DNA from: JACCZX01 sp963807155
GTDB lineage: Bacteria > Pseudomonadota > Gammaproteobacteria > Burkholderiales > Burkholderiaceae_F
DNA: 64,000 bases
Assembly (NCBI GenBank): GCA_963807155.1
Contig: CAWEAZ010000032.1
Span: 1-64,000 of the forward strand
Reading direction: 5' to 3'
This document shows, in pieces, positions 1 through 8,225 of the stretch. The notes beneath the pieces were generated by a model that did no database searches, was not told where the DNA came from, and saw only the letters and a list, made by a program, of their open reading frames with translations. The position numbers were made by a program, and so were the translations under genes. The first letter of the stretch is position 1, and the number at the start of each line of letters is the position of its first letter.

Positions 1-2708
1 GTGGTGCGCGCGATCGGCCAGTACACCGGCCGCACATTCGTCATCGACCCGCGAGTCAAGGGCACACTGTCGCTGTCGACCGAGCGGCCGGTCACACGCC
101 AGCAGGCCTACGACCAATTGCTAACCGCGTTGCGCCTGCAGGGATTCACGATCGTGCAGACCGGAACGTCGCACGCGTCGTGCCGGAGGCCGACGCCAAG
201 CTGCAGGGCGGCGCGGTCATCATTCCGAAGGGTTCGGCACCAGCGGCGACCAGCTCGTGACCCAAGTGTTCCGGCTGCATTACGATCGGCAACCGCGATG
301 GTTCCGATCTTCGGCCGCTGATTGCGCCGAACAACACCATCTCGGCCTATCCGCAAAACAACACGCTGGTCATTACCGACTACGCCGACAACCTGCGCCG
401 CATCCAGCGGATCATCGAGTCGATCGACACACCGGCCACCAGCGACGTCGAACTGATTCCAGTCAAAAATGGGCTGGCGCTCGAGATCGCCACCGTCGTC
501 AATCGCGTGCTTGACGAAGGCGCACATGCCGCCGGCCAAGCAAGCGACGCGGGCCAGCGCGTTTCGATTCTGGCCGAGCCTCGCACCAATTCGATCATCA
601 TTCGCGCGCCGAGCCCGCAGCGACTTCAGCTCGCGAAGAGTTTGATCGCGCAGCTCGACAAGCCGGCGCTGACTCCCGGAAACATCAATGTCATCCATTT
701 GCGCAACGCCGAGGCGGTTCGGCTCGCGCCGCTGCTGCGCGCGATCATCGGTGCCGATGCGTCGTTCGTGCCGCAGGGCAGCGGTGGTAGCAGCCTGGCG
801 CCATCGACAGGCCTGGACCCGGCTCGAGCGGGGCACAGCCTGGTTTATCGATCGGAACTTCGGGTGGAACCTCTCCAGGCACTGGCCAGATCGCCGGTGG
901 CGGCTCGGGCGGAGGCGGTACGGGCGGCCTGGCGGGAATGATTCAGGCCGATCCGGCGACCAACTCGCTAATCATCACGGCGCCCGAGGTTCTGTATAGA
1001 AATATTCGCGCCATCGTCGACAAGCTGGACACGCGGCGCGCGCAGGTCGTAATCGAATCGTTGATCGTCGAGGTGACGGCCGACAAGGCCGCCGAGTTCG
1101 GCATTCAGTGGCAGGCGCTGGGCGGAATCGACAACTCGGGCACCAACGTGATCGGCGGCACGAACTTTGGCGTCGGCGGGAATAACATCATCAACGCCGC
1201 GCAGAACATCGGTTCACTGGGCCAAGGTTTGAACCTCGGCGTCGTGCGCGGCCGGGTCAACATTCCCGGCATCGGAGAGGTTCTGAACCTCGCCTTTCTG
1301 GCGAGAGCGCTCGCTACCAGTGCCGACGCCAACATTTTGTCGACACCAACGATCCAGACGCTCGATAACGAAGAGGCGAAGTTTCTGGTCGGCCAAAACA
1401 TTCCGCTGATTACCGGCTCGTTCACGCAAACCGCCGGGGCAGCGACCAATCCGTTTCAGACTTTCGAACGCAAAGATATCGGATTGCAGCTGCGTGTGAA
1501 GCCGCAAATCTCCGAAGGCGGTGTGGTTCGGCTCGCGATCTATCAGGAGCTGTCGTCGATCCAGAACACGTTGACGGCCGCGCAGGGCGGCATTATCACT
1601 AACAAGCGCAGCTTCGAATCGAGCGTGCTGGTCGAAGACGGCAACATCGTCGTGCTGGGCGGACTGATCGAGGACCGCACCGACAACAGCAAGAGCCAGG
1701 TGCCCGTGCTCGGTGAGATTCCGTTCGTGGGTGGGTTGTTCCGCTACGAGAACCGCGGCCGGCGCAAGACCAATCTACTGGTGTTCCTGCGGCCGTACGT
1801 AGTGCGCGACGAAAGCACGTCGTCGTCGCTGGCTCTCGATCGGTACGACTATATCCGCGGCCAGGTCGCAGCGACCACTCTGCCGGACACCATGGTCTTC
1901 CGCGATTTGCAGGGGCGGCAACTGCCACCGACGCCCGCCGTTCCGCCTACGATGCGCCGCCAGCAAGAGGGCGAAGCGCCTGCACCGGCCGGAGCGCCTG
2001 CGCGTACCGAGCGATTGGATCCGCCTGCCCCGATTATTGACGTCGCGCCACCCGCTGAAGTACCTGCACCGCGTCCCGCGCCGCCGCCAAGCGCACCGAC
2101 GACATCGGCTCCACCAGTGCCTATCGTTGCGGCGCCTCCGGTTGCGTGCGCCACCTGTTGCTTCGCCACCGCCGCCGGCACAGATCGCGCGTGCCGAGCC
2201 GATGCCTGCGCCGTCAGCAACGGCACCTTCGATGCCGCGCGCGGAACCTGCGCCGATACAGACTCCACCACCTCCACCGCCCGCGGTCGCCTCGGTGCCC
2301 GCGGCTCCGCCGCCAGCGCCTGCCCCGGTACAAGCTCCTGCGCCAACTCCGACACCGCCGCCTGCACCCGTGGCTACCGCACCCTCAGCGGCCATTGCAG
2401 GAACGGCGGCTCCATCGGCCGCGCCGGCACAGGACGCCGCACCGACCACTTCGCGTCCAGCTCCTACACAAGCTGGGTCATCGACATTGCTGCAAGTGGC
2501 CGCGGTCAGCGACATTGCACGTGGCCGCGATCTTCAGCGCCAGTTACGCGCCGCTGGAATGGACGCCTATTGGGAAAGTGTGCGCACCAAGCAGGGCACC
2601 GACGTGGTGCGGGTGCGCGTTACGGTCGATCCGGCAACGCAAACGATGGCCGACGCGATTGCAAAACTGAAGGCGATGGGATTCGATCCGATCATCGTCA
2701 CGCCGTGA
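1..2708 (+). CDS. gspD: Type II secretion secretin GspD, 5' partial, with C-terminal Pro-rich linker and SPOR domain (frameshifted)
   Basis: Outer-membrane secretin that forms the exit pore of the type II secretion system. The window opens inside the N0 region (TFVIDPRVKGTLSL is readable from the first 110 bases), so the signal peptide and a few residues are missing. Ring-forming repeats follow (RPLIAPNNTISAYPQNN near 320-360), then a Gly/Ser-rich loop (about 810-930), and the secretin core to about 1820 (VLGGLIEDR, FLRPYVVR). A long Pro/Ala linker (about 1930-2450) then leads to a SPOR-like domain (LLQVAAVSDIARGRDLQRQL onward, about 2480-2705). The frame must change near 165, 235, 280, 810 and 2140 to read one protein. 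The stop overlaps the gspE GTG start in GTGA. The SPOR tail is not part of textbook GspD. Because the frame changes in the linker, the fusion is strongly suggested but not proven. Confidence 0.85.
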
Positions 2709-4138
2709 TCACCGCCAACCGCCTCGTCCCCTACGCGTTCGCGCGCGACAACGCCATCCTGCTCGTGCCGAAGAGCGAGCGCGATGCCGAGGTTTGGATC
2801 AGTGACGCCACGCCGCTGGCCGCACTGAACGAGGTCATCCGCGTCTTCCCTGGCAAGGTCAAGCCGATCGTCGTCGAGCCAGGCAAGCTGGTCGCGGCAA
2901 TTTCGCAGACCTATGGCGATCAGGGCGGCTCTGCGCAGCAGATCGTCGGTGACATCGAAGGTGAATTCGATATCACACGAATGATGCAGGAGGTCCCGGA
3001 CGTCGAGGATCTCCTGGAGACCGAAGACGACGCGCCGATCATCCGCATGATCAACGCCCTGCTGACGCAGGCGGCGCGCGACGGCGCATCGGATATCCAC
3101 ATCGAAGCGTTTGAAACCTATTCGCTGGTGCGCTTCAGGATTGACGGCACGTTGCGCGACATCGTGCGCCCGAAGCGCGCGCTGCACGCAGCGCTGGTGT
3201 CGCGCATCAAGATCATGGCGGCGCTCGACATTGCCGAAAAGCGCTTGCCGCAGGACGGCAGGATTACTCTGCGCGTCGGCGGAAGGCCGGTCGATGTGCG
3301 GGTCTCAACCCTTCCGACCGGGCATGGCGAGCGCGTGGTGCTGCGTCTACTCGAGAAGGATTTGTCGAAGCTCGAGCTCACCAACCTCGGCATGGCCGAA
3401 GGCACTCTCGCGGGCTTCGACAAGCTCATCCATCAACCGCACGGAATCATTCTGGTCACGGGCCCGACGGGCTCGGGCAAATCGACGACTCTGTACGCTG
3501 GGATTCGTCGGCTCGATAAAAACACGACCAACATCATGACGGTCGAGGACCCTATCGAGTACGACATCGAAGGTATCGGCCAGACGCAGGTGAACGCGAA
3601 GATCGACATGACGTTCGCGAAAGCGTTGCGCGCGATTTTGCGTCAGGATCCGGACATCGTGATGATTGGCGAGATTCGCGATCTCGAGACCGCGCAGATC
3701 GCTGTGCAGTCATCGCTGACTGGCCACCTCGTGCTGGCGACGTTACACACCAACGACGCCGCCTCAGCGGTGACACGCCTGATCGATATGGGCATCGAGC
3801 CCTTCTTGCTGTCGTCATCGCTGCTCGGAGTCCTGGGACAACGGCTGGTGCGCAAGCTCTGCCCGCATTGCAAAGAGCCCGATCCGACCGTCGGTGGATG
3901 GCGCGCGGTTGGCTGTGGCCACTGCGGCCACACCGGCTATCTCGGCCGCACCGGTATCTACGAGTTGCTCACCGTCAATGATGAAATTCGCATGCTGGTA
4001 CATCAGGGCGCGAACGACACCGACATGCGCCGCGTCGCGGAAAAGAACGGAATGATCAACATGCGCGCCGATGCGCAGCGCTGGATCAAGACCGGCGTCA
4101 CGTCGCAGGAAGAAACGTTGCGCGTCACGCGCGAGTAG
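2705..4138 (+). CDS. gspE: Type II secretion ATPase GspE
   Basis: Cytoplasmic AAA-type secretion ATPase that powers pseudopilus assembly. I place the start at the GTG of the GTGA overlap with gspD, which gives 477 aa, a normal family length. Visible motifs are the Asp box (SDIHIE, about residue 129), Walker A (GPTGSGKST, about 253), Walker B/His-box region (DIVMIGEIRD, about 317) and the two CxxC pairs of the zinc-binding C-terminal module (CPHC about 385, CGHC about 403). The open frame continues upstream of 2705 through the frameshifted gspD tail; that apparent GspD-GspE fusion is an artefact. gspF follows after 7 bases, so D-E-F form one operon. Confidence 0.95.
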   Translation: MITANRLVPYAFARDNAILLVPKSERDAEVWISDATPLAALNEVIRVFPGKVKPIVVEPGKLVAAISQTYGDQGGSAQQIVGDIEGEFDITRMMQEVPDVEDLLETEDDAPIIRMINALLTQAARDGASDIHIEAFETYSLVRFRIDGTLRDIVRPKRALHAALVSRIKIMAALDIAEKRLPQDGRITLRVGGRPVDVRVSTLPTGHGERVVLRLLEKDLSKLELTNLGMAEGTLAGFDKLIHQPHGIILVTGPTGSGKSTTLYAGIRRLDKNTTNIMTVEDPIEYDIEGIGQTQVNAKIDMTFAKALRAILRQDPDIVMIGEIRDLETAQIAVQSSLTGHLVLATLHTNDAASAVTRLIDMGIEPFLLSSSLLGVLGQRLVRKLCPHCKEPDPTVGGWRAVGCGHCGHTGYLGRTGIYELLTVNDEIRMLVHQGANDTDMRRVAEKNGMINMRADAQRWIKTGVTSQEETLRVTRE

Positions 4139-4145
4139 CTGTCGC

Positions 4146-5390
4146 ATGGCTGCATTCAGATTTGCCGCGGTCGACAACGTCGGCAAGGAATCCACAGGAG
4201 TCTTGGAAGCCGACAGCGCGCGCCTCGCGCGTCAGCTGCTGCGTGGTCGCGGACTGATTCCGCTATCGGTCGATCCCGTGATGAGCGACGTCGGCGCACG
4301 CGCCGGCGGTCTATCGCTCAGCCGGCGGCTGTCGCAAACCGAGCTCGCGGTCATCACGCGCCAGCTTGCTTCGCTGCTCGGCGCGCAATTGCCTGTCTCC
4401 GACGCACTGACTGTGATGGTCGAGCAGAGCGAGAAGCAAAGCGTGCGCGAGCTGATGGCGTCGATTCGCACCGACGTGCTTGGTGGCACATCGCTGTCAA
4501 AGGCGCTGGTGCGTCACCCTCGCCAATTTCCCGACATTTACCGTGCGCTGATTTCTGCCGGTGAGGAATCGGGAAAGTTGGGCTCGGTACTCGGCAGCCT
4601 GGCGGACTACGTTGAAGAGCGCGCCAAGCTGCAGCAGAAAATCACACTGGCGTTCGTCTATCCGGCGATCGTCACGTTTGTCGCACTGGCCGTGGTGATT
4701 GGCCTGCTGACCTACGTCGTGCCGCAGGTCGTGCAGGTATTCGCAAACACCAAGCAGCAGCTACCTTTCTTGACGATCGCTCTGATCGCCGTTTCGAATT
4801 TCGTTCGCAACTACGGGTGGATATTGGTGGTGATCATTGCGATCGCGGCGTTTCTGGCGCAGCGCGCGCTGCGCGTGGCTCCGGTGCGATTGCGCTGGCA
4901 CACTCGAATCCTGACGCTGCCAGTCATGGGCGTGCTGTCGCGCTCGATCAATACCGCGCGATTCTCATCAACCTTGGCGATTCTGGTGGGCTCCGGTGTT
5001 CCGATGCTGCGTTCGCTGCAGGCGGCTGGCGAAACCATCACCAATCTCGCGATGCGGACCCGCGTGATGGACGCTGTACAGAGAGTGCGCGAAGGATTTT
5101 CACTGGCCAAAGCACTGCGCGCCGATGCCGACGAGGAAAAAAAACAGGGGCACGTGAAGCTGTTCCCGCCCGTACTGATCCACCTGATCGCCTCGGGCGA
5201 AGCCACGGGCAAGTTGCCCGAGATGCTGTCGCGTGCGGCCGATATTCATTCGCGCGAAGCCGAGCGTCGGGCGTTGTTCTTCACGTCGCTGCTCGAACCC
5301 ATTCTGATCTTGACGATGGGCGTCGTAGTGATGCTGATCGTGCTGGCCGTGCTGCTGCCGATCATCGAGATCAATCAGCTGGTACGGTAA
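4146..5390 (+). CDS. gspF: Type II secretion inner-membrane platform protein GspF
   Basis: Polytopic inner-membrane protein that couples the GspE ATPase to pseudopilus growth. The chosen ATG gives 414 aa starting MAAFRFAAVDNVGKEST, the usual GspF N-terminus; the frame is open upstream but not homologous. Two T2SSF repeats are visible, each with a Gly-Glu signature (ISAGEESGKLG near residue 140 and IASGEATGKLPEML near 345). Hydrophobic segments lie near residues 170-190, 220-240 and 370-395. It sits 7 bases after gspE and ends the visible operon. No gspG or other pseudopilin gene follows, so those genes must lie elsewhere. Confidence 0.95.
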   Translation: MAAFRFAAVDNVGKESTGVLEADSARLARQLLRGRGLIPLSVDPVMSDVGARAGGLSLSRRLSQTELAVITRQLASLLGAQLPVSDALTVMVEQSEKQSVRELMASIRTDVLGGTSLSKALVRHPRQFPDIYRALISAGEESGKLGSVLGSLADYVEERAKLQQKITLAFVYPAIVTFVALAVVIGLLTYVVPQVVQVFANTKQQLPFLTIALIAVSNFVRNYGWILVVIIAIAAFLAQRALRVAPVRLRWHTRILTLPVMGVLSRSINTARFSSTLAILVGSGVPMLRSLQAAGETITNLAMRTRVMDAVQRVREGFSLAKALRADADEEKKQGHVKLFPPVLIHLIASGEATGKLPEMLSRAADIHSREAERRALFFTSLLEPILILTMGVVVMLIVLAVLLPIIEINQLVR

Positions 5391-5392
5391 AC

Positions 5393-5420
5393 CGAGCGCA
5401 GCCCCACCGGACTGCGCTCG
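5393..5420 (+). terminator. Inverted repeat after gspF, possible terminator
   Basis: A 9-bp perfect stem (CGAGCGCAG / CTGCGCTCG) with a 10-base loop begins 3 bases after the gspF stop and lies between convergent genes. There is no clear T-run after it, so it may act as an imperfect or bidirectional terminator. Confidence 0.5.
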
Positions 5421-5466
5421 CGAAAAGGCACGATGGCCAAAGAAAGCCGCGGCGTTCGGGTAGCGG

Positions 5467-5880
5467 CTAGGGCATAAGGTCGAGCCAATAGCGATCAACC
5501 AGTGCATTTTCATTCGGGCTAAGTCCTTGGGTGCTGCTGTCTACTATCACAGCGTAGGCAGTTGTTTCCACTGTGCACGATGAATGCTCAGCCGTCAGCT
5601 TGCGTATCTCAAGATGGAAGTCACGGAATAGATAGGTCGTCAAGAGTAGGCGCGGAGCAAACGGGTCACACACATAGAGACGAATTACTCGCGGGCGCGT
5701 CAGGACGTGAGCGTCCAGTGGCTCTGGATCCGAGACAATAGGTTCCGACGAAATGTAGCGATCGGAAAAGATCCAGACGCTGGTTTCTGCGGGGATTGAG
5801 TCCTGGGCGACAGCTGCTTGCGCCAAACCAACGCACGCGCCGACGGCAGCAAAGAATCTAAAAATTAGTGAAGTGTTCAT
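5467..5880 (-). CDS. Small exported protein of unknown function
   Basis: I do not recognise the family. The start is set at the ATG preceded by AAGGAG at good spacing. It gives 137 aa with a classical Sec signal peptide (basic start MNTSLIFRFF, hydrophobic core, cleavage after AVA in QAAVAQ). The mature part has two Cys and a charged C-terminus ending RYWLDLMP. The open frame extends further upstream, but that part reads as the spacer after the neighbouring small gene. It lies directly downstream of another small exported protein on the same strand, so the two may be co-transcribed. Confidence 0.7.
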   Translation of the reverse strand: MNTSLIFRFFAAVGACVGLAQAAVAQDSIPAETSVWIFSDRYISSEPIVSDPEPLDAHVLTRPRVIRLYVCDPFAPRLLLTTYLFRDFHLEIRKLTAEHSSCTVETTAYAVIVDSSTQGLSPNENALVDRYWLDLMP

Positions 5881-5909
5881 GGCAGGCTCCTTTTGATGTT
5901 TGGCGCGAT

Positions 5910-6285
5910 TCATCGGCTTGCGACTGCACGACCCGCCGTCGTCAGGGCTTGATGCTCGGCCGCCTTGTTTTGCCTCCACCACGCCAACATCAAATCAAAG
6001 TCGCCGTTGAATTTGCTTACCTTCAAATTCTCGGTGATCGCACCGCAGGCGATGCCTGCGCCTCCGTCGACTCCGTGCGTCGTTGCAGCGTGATCGCACA
6101 TCCAGAAGGCTTTCTCGAGATCAGCGAAGGAGCTGGCGCGCGCGCTCACGTCGATCGGATGGCGTGACTTCACTCGCTCTTGCGCTGACGCGCTAAGCGA
6201 TAGCCCGCGATCCGATGAGCGCTAATGCGAGTGCGCTTGACGCGATCAAAAAGTGGCGTCCCTTGAAGAAAAGTTTGCTTGGCAT
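5910..6285 (-). CDS. Small exported protein, unknown function (frameshifted within signal peptide)
   Basis: The open frame 5910-6173 lacks a convincing start. Reading upstream, an ATG at 6285 with a purine-rich site (AAAGGGG) opens MPSKLFFKGRHFLIASSALA, a signal peptide that stops early unless the frame moves by one base near 6209. After that shift it runs through LSLSASAQE (an AxA cleavage site) into the main frame. The mature part includes FWMCDHAATTHGVD and FDLMLAWWRQNKAAEHQAL, with two Cys that could pair. No function is assigned. The repair is inference from the signal-peptide logic. Confidence 0.6.
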
Positions 6286-6430
6286 GGCATCGTTCCCCTT
6301 TGGTAGCCCGAGAGCGAATGCCCTCGCCGGCATACCCTGCTAGCGCACGGCCTATGCCATCCGAACTGTTGGGGGAAAAACTAAAACGATCAGAGGGTTA
6401 GCTGCACTAGCGCACAGCTCGGCCTCGCCG

Positions 6431-6480
6431 AATGCGACGGAGCCGCCAAATGCGACGGCGAAAACCGTCGAATGCGGCGG
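6431..6480. repeat. Three short direct repeats next to a stem-loop
   Basis: The unit AATGCGRCGG occurs at 6431-6440, 6449-6458 and 6471-6480, just past the stop of the sigma-54 activator gene. Nothing else was recognised in the 6286-6483 spacer. Confidence 0.55.
6453..6470 (-). terminator. Stem-loop downstream of the response regulator operon
   Basis: CGACGG and CCGTCG form a 6-bp stem around the loop CGAAAA, about 14 bases past the minus-strand stop at 6484. It has a plausible terminator position, but it is short and lacks a T-run. Confidence 0.35.
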
Positions 6481-6483
6481 TGC

Positions 6484-7873
6484 TTAAGAGGCGTTGCGAA
6501 TGCCGAGCTTGCGCATGCGGCCGCGCAACGTGCTCGGGTTCAGACCGAGTATTCGAGCCGCACCGAGATCGCCTTCAATCTTCCAGCGGGTGCCTTCGAG
6601 CACGCGGCGTATATGCGCGCGTTCGACTTCCTGCAATGAAACGGTGGGAGCTTGCGCCGCCGCCGTCATCGCAGTTGTCGGCGATGCGTAAAGCTCGTTC
6701 GTGTCCAGTGGCCCGCCGTTGGACATGATCAGCGTGCGCTCGACCAAATTCTCAAGCTCACGAATGTTGCCTGGCCAGTCGTACGCGCTCGCGCGCTCGA
6801 TGAATGTCGGAGAAACTCCATCTATCGCACGACCGAGTCTGCGTGCCGTCTTCGCTGCAAAGTGCCTTAGCAGGTGCGGGATGTCTTCACGGCGCTCACG
6901 CAGCGGCGGCAGCGCGATGGGAAATACGTTCAACCGAAAGTACAGATCGGTGCGAAAGCGGGATGCGTCGGCCTCCGCGTGCAAGTCACGGTTGGTGGCA
7001 GCGATCACACGCACGTCAACATGCAGGCTGCGCGTCCCGCCCACGCGCTCAAATTCGCGTTCCTGCAGCACGCGCAGCAACTTGGCTTGTGCTTCGGCAG
7101 GCAATTCGCCAACCTCGTCGAGGAACAAAGTGCCGCCGTCCGCCAGTTCGAAGCGGCCCCGGCGTTGTTGCAGAGCGCCGGTGAAAGCGCCCTTCTCGTG
7201 CCCGAAGAGCTCGCTCTCGACTAACTCGCGCGGCAGAGCTGCGCAGTTGATCTTGATCAACGGCCGATCGCGCCGCGCGCTGTTCTCATGAATCGCCCGC
7301 GCGACGAGTTCCTTGCCGGTGCCCGTTTCCCCCTGAATCAGCACCGTGCTGTCGGTCGGAGCGACTTGCGCGATCAACTCCCGTACACGCCGCAGTGCGG
7401 GCGATTCACCGACCATGGAATCACGGTCAGCTCGGATTTCCTCGACCAGCAGGTGAATCGTGGCTTTCGATCTGCCATGGGCTTCGATCTCGCGCCGCAA
7501 AGCAATGTGGGCACAGACGCGAGCGAGCAATTCCTCAGTCTCGAATGGCTTGGTGACGTAGTCCACCGCGCCGAGGCGGAACGCGCGCACCTTATCGAAC
7601 GTGTCGCTGAGCGCGGTCAAGAAAATGACCGGGATCATGCGGGTCGTCGCGCCGGCCTTGATCCTCTTGCAGGTTTCGTAGCCGTCGATGCCGGGCATCA
7701 TCACATCGAGCAGGATCAGATCCGGCTTGCTCTTCGCCGCCGCAGCGAGAGCGTCTTCTCCATTTTCCGCAACGATGGTCCGATAACCCGCGGCGGCCGA
7801 GCTCCTGCTCGAGCAGGTCGACGTTCAACGGCTCGTCGTCGACGATCAGCACCGCGCCTGCGTCAGTTGCCAA
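6484..7873 (-). CDS. NtrC-family sigma-54-dependent response regulator (frameshifted)
   Basis: Two-component activator of sigma-54 promoters. Domains in order are a receiver (VLIVDDEPLNVDLL at the start, phospho-acceptor Asp in the DVMMPG motif, Lys in YVTKPF), an AAA+ domain with Walker A GETGTGKE and the sigma-54 contact loop GAFTGA, and a Fis-type helix-turn-helix at the end (GAARILGLNPSTLRGRM). The receiver is split by one frame change near 7795; repaired length is about 463 aa. The start is a TTG in the 11-base overlap with the preceding receiver gene (TTGGCAACTGA). It is the last gene of the kinase-receiver-regulator operon, and its targets are not evident here. Confidence 0.9.
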
Positions 7874-8225
7874 GATGCCTCGCCAGTGTCTGGAACAACA
7901 GCGTCTCGTCGATCGGCTTGGTCAGGAAGTCGTCGCAGCCGCTGGCCCGCGCGCGTTCTTCGTCGCCGTTCATGGCGCGGGCCGACAGCACGATCACTGG
8001 AATGCCGGCCATCGCCGGGTCGGCCTTGAGCCGGCGCGTGGCTTCCCAGCCATCCATACGCGGCAGCGATAGATCCATCAGTATCAGGTCGGGATGAATC
8101 TCGGCAGCGCGTTCGAGCGCTGCGACGCCATCCTCCGCGAACACCAGGCGATGGTTTTCCTCGAGAAGCTGCGCCAGCAGCTCGCGATTCAGTTCAATGT
8201 CCTCGACGATCAGGATGGTCTTCAT
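7863..8225 (-). CDS. Single-domain response regulator (receiver only)
   Basis: A 120-aa CheY-like receiver with no output domain. Visible features are the acidic pocket (LIVEDIELN), phospho-acceptor Asp (LILMDLSLP, about residue 52), Thr/Ser position (VIVLSARA) and conserved Lys (FLTKPID). Its ATG overlaps the stop of the upstream kinase in ATGA, and its end overlaps the start of the NtrC-type regulator. It probably acts as a phosphorelay intermediate or phosphate sink between the two. Confidence 0.93.
   Translation of the reverse strand: MKTILIVEDIELNRELLAQLLEENHRLVFAEDGVAALERAAEIHPDLILMDLSLPRMDGWEATRRLKADPAMAGIPVIVLSARAMNGDEERARASGCDDFLTKPIDETLLFQTLARHLGN

Noticed and set aside
938..4138. 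A single 1066-codon open frame suggesting a GspD-GspE fusion protein
   Set aside because: The central part (about 2145-2700) is low-quality Cys/Ser/Thr-rich shadow sequence. The real SPOR part lies in another frame and ends in a normal GTGA overlap with gspE. The fusion results from an indel in the linker.
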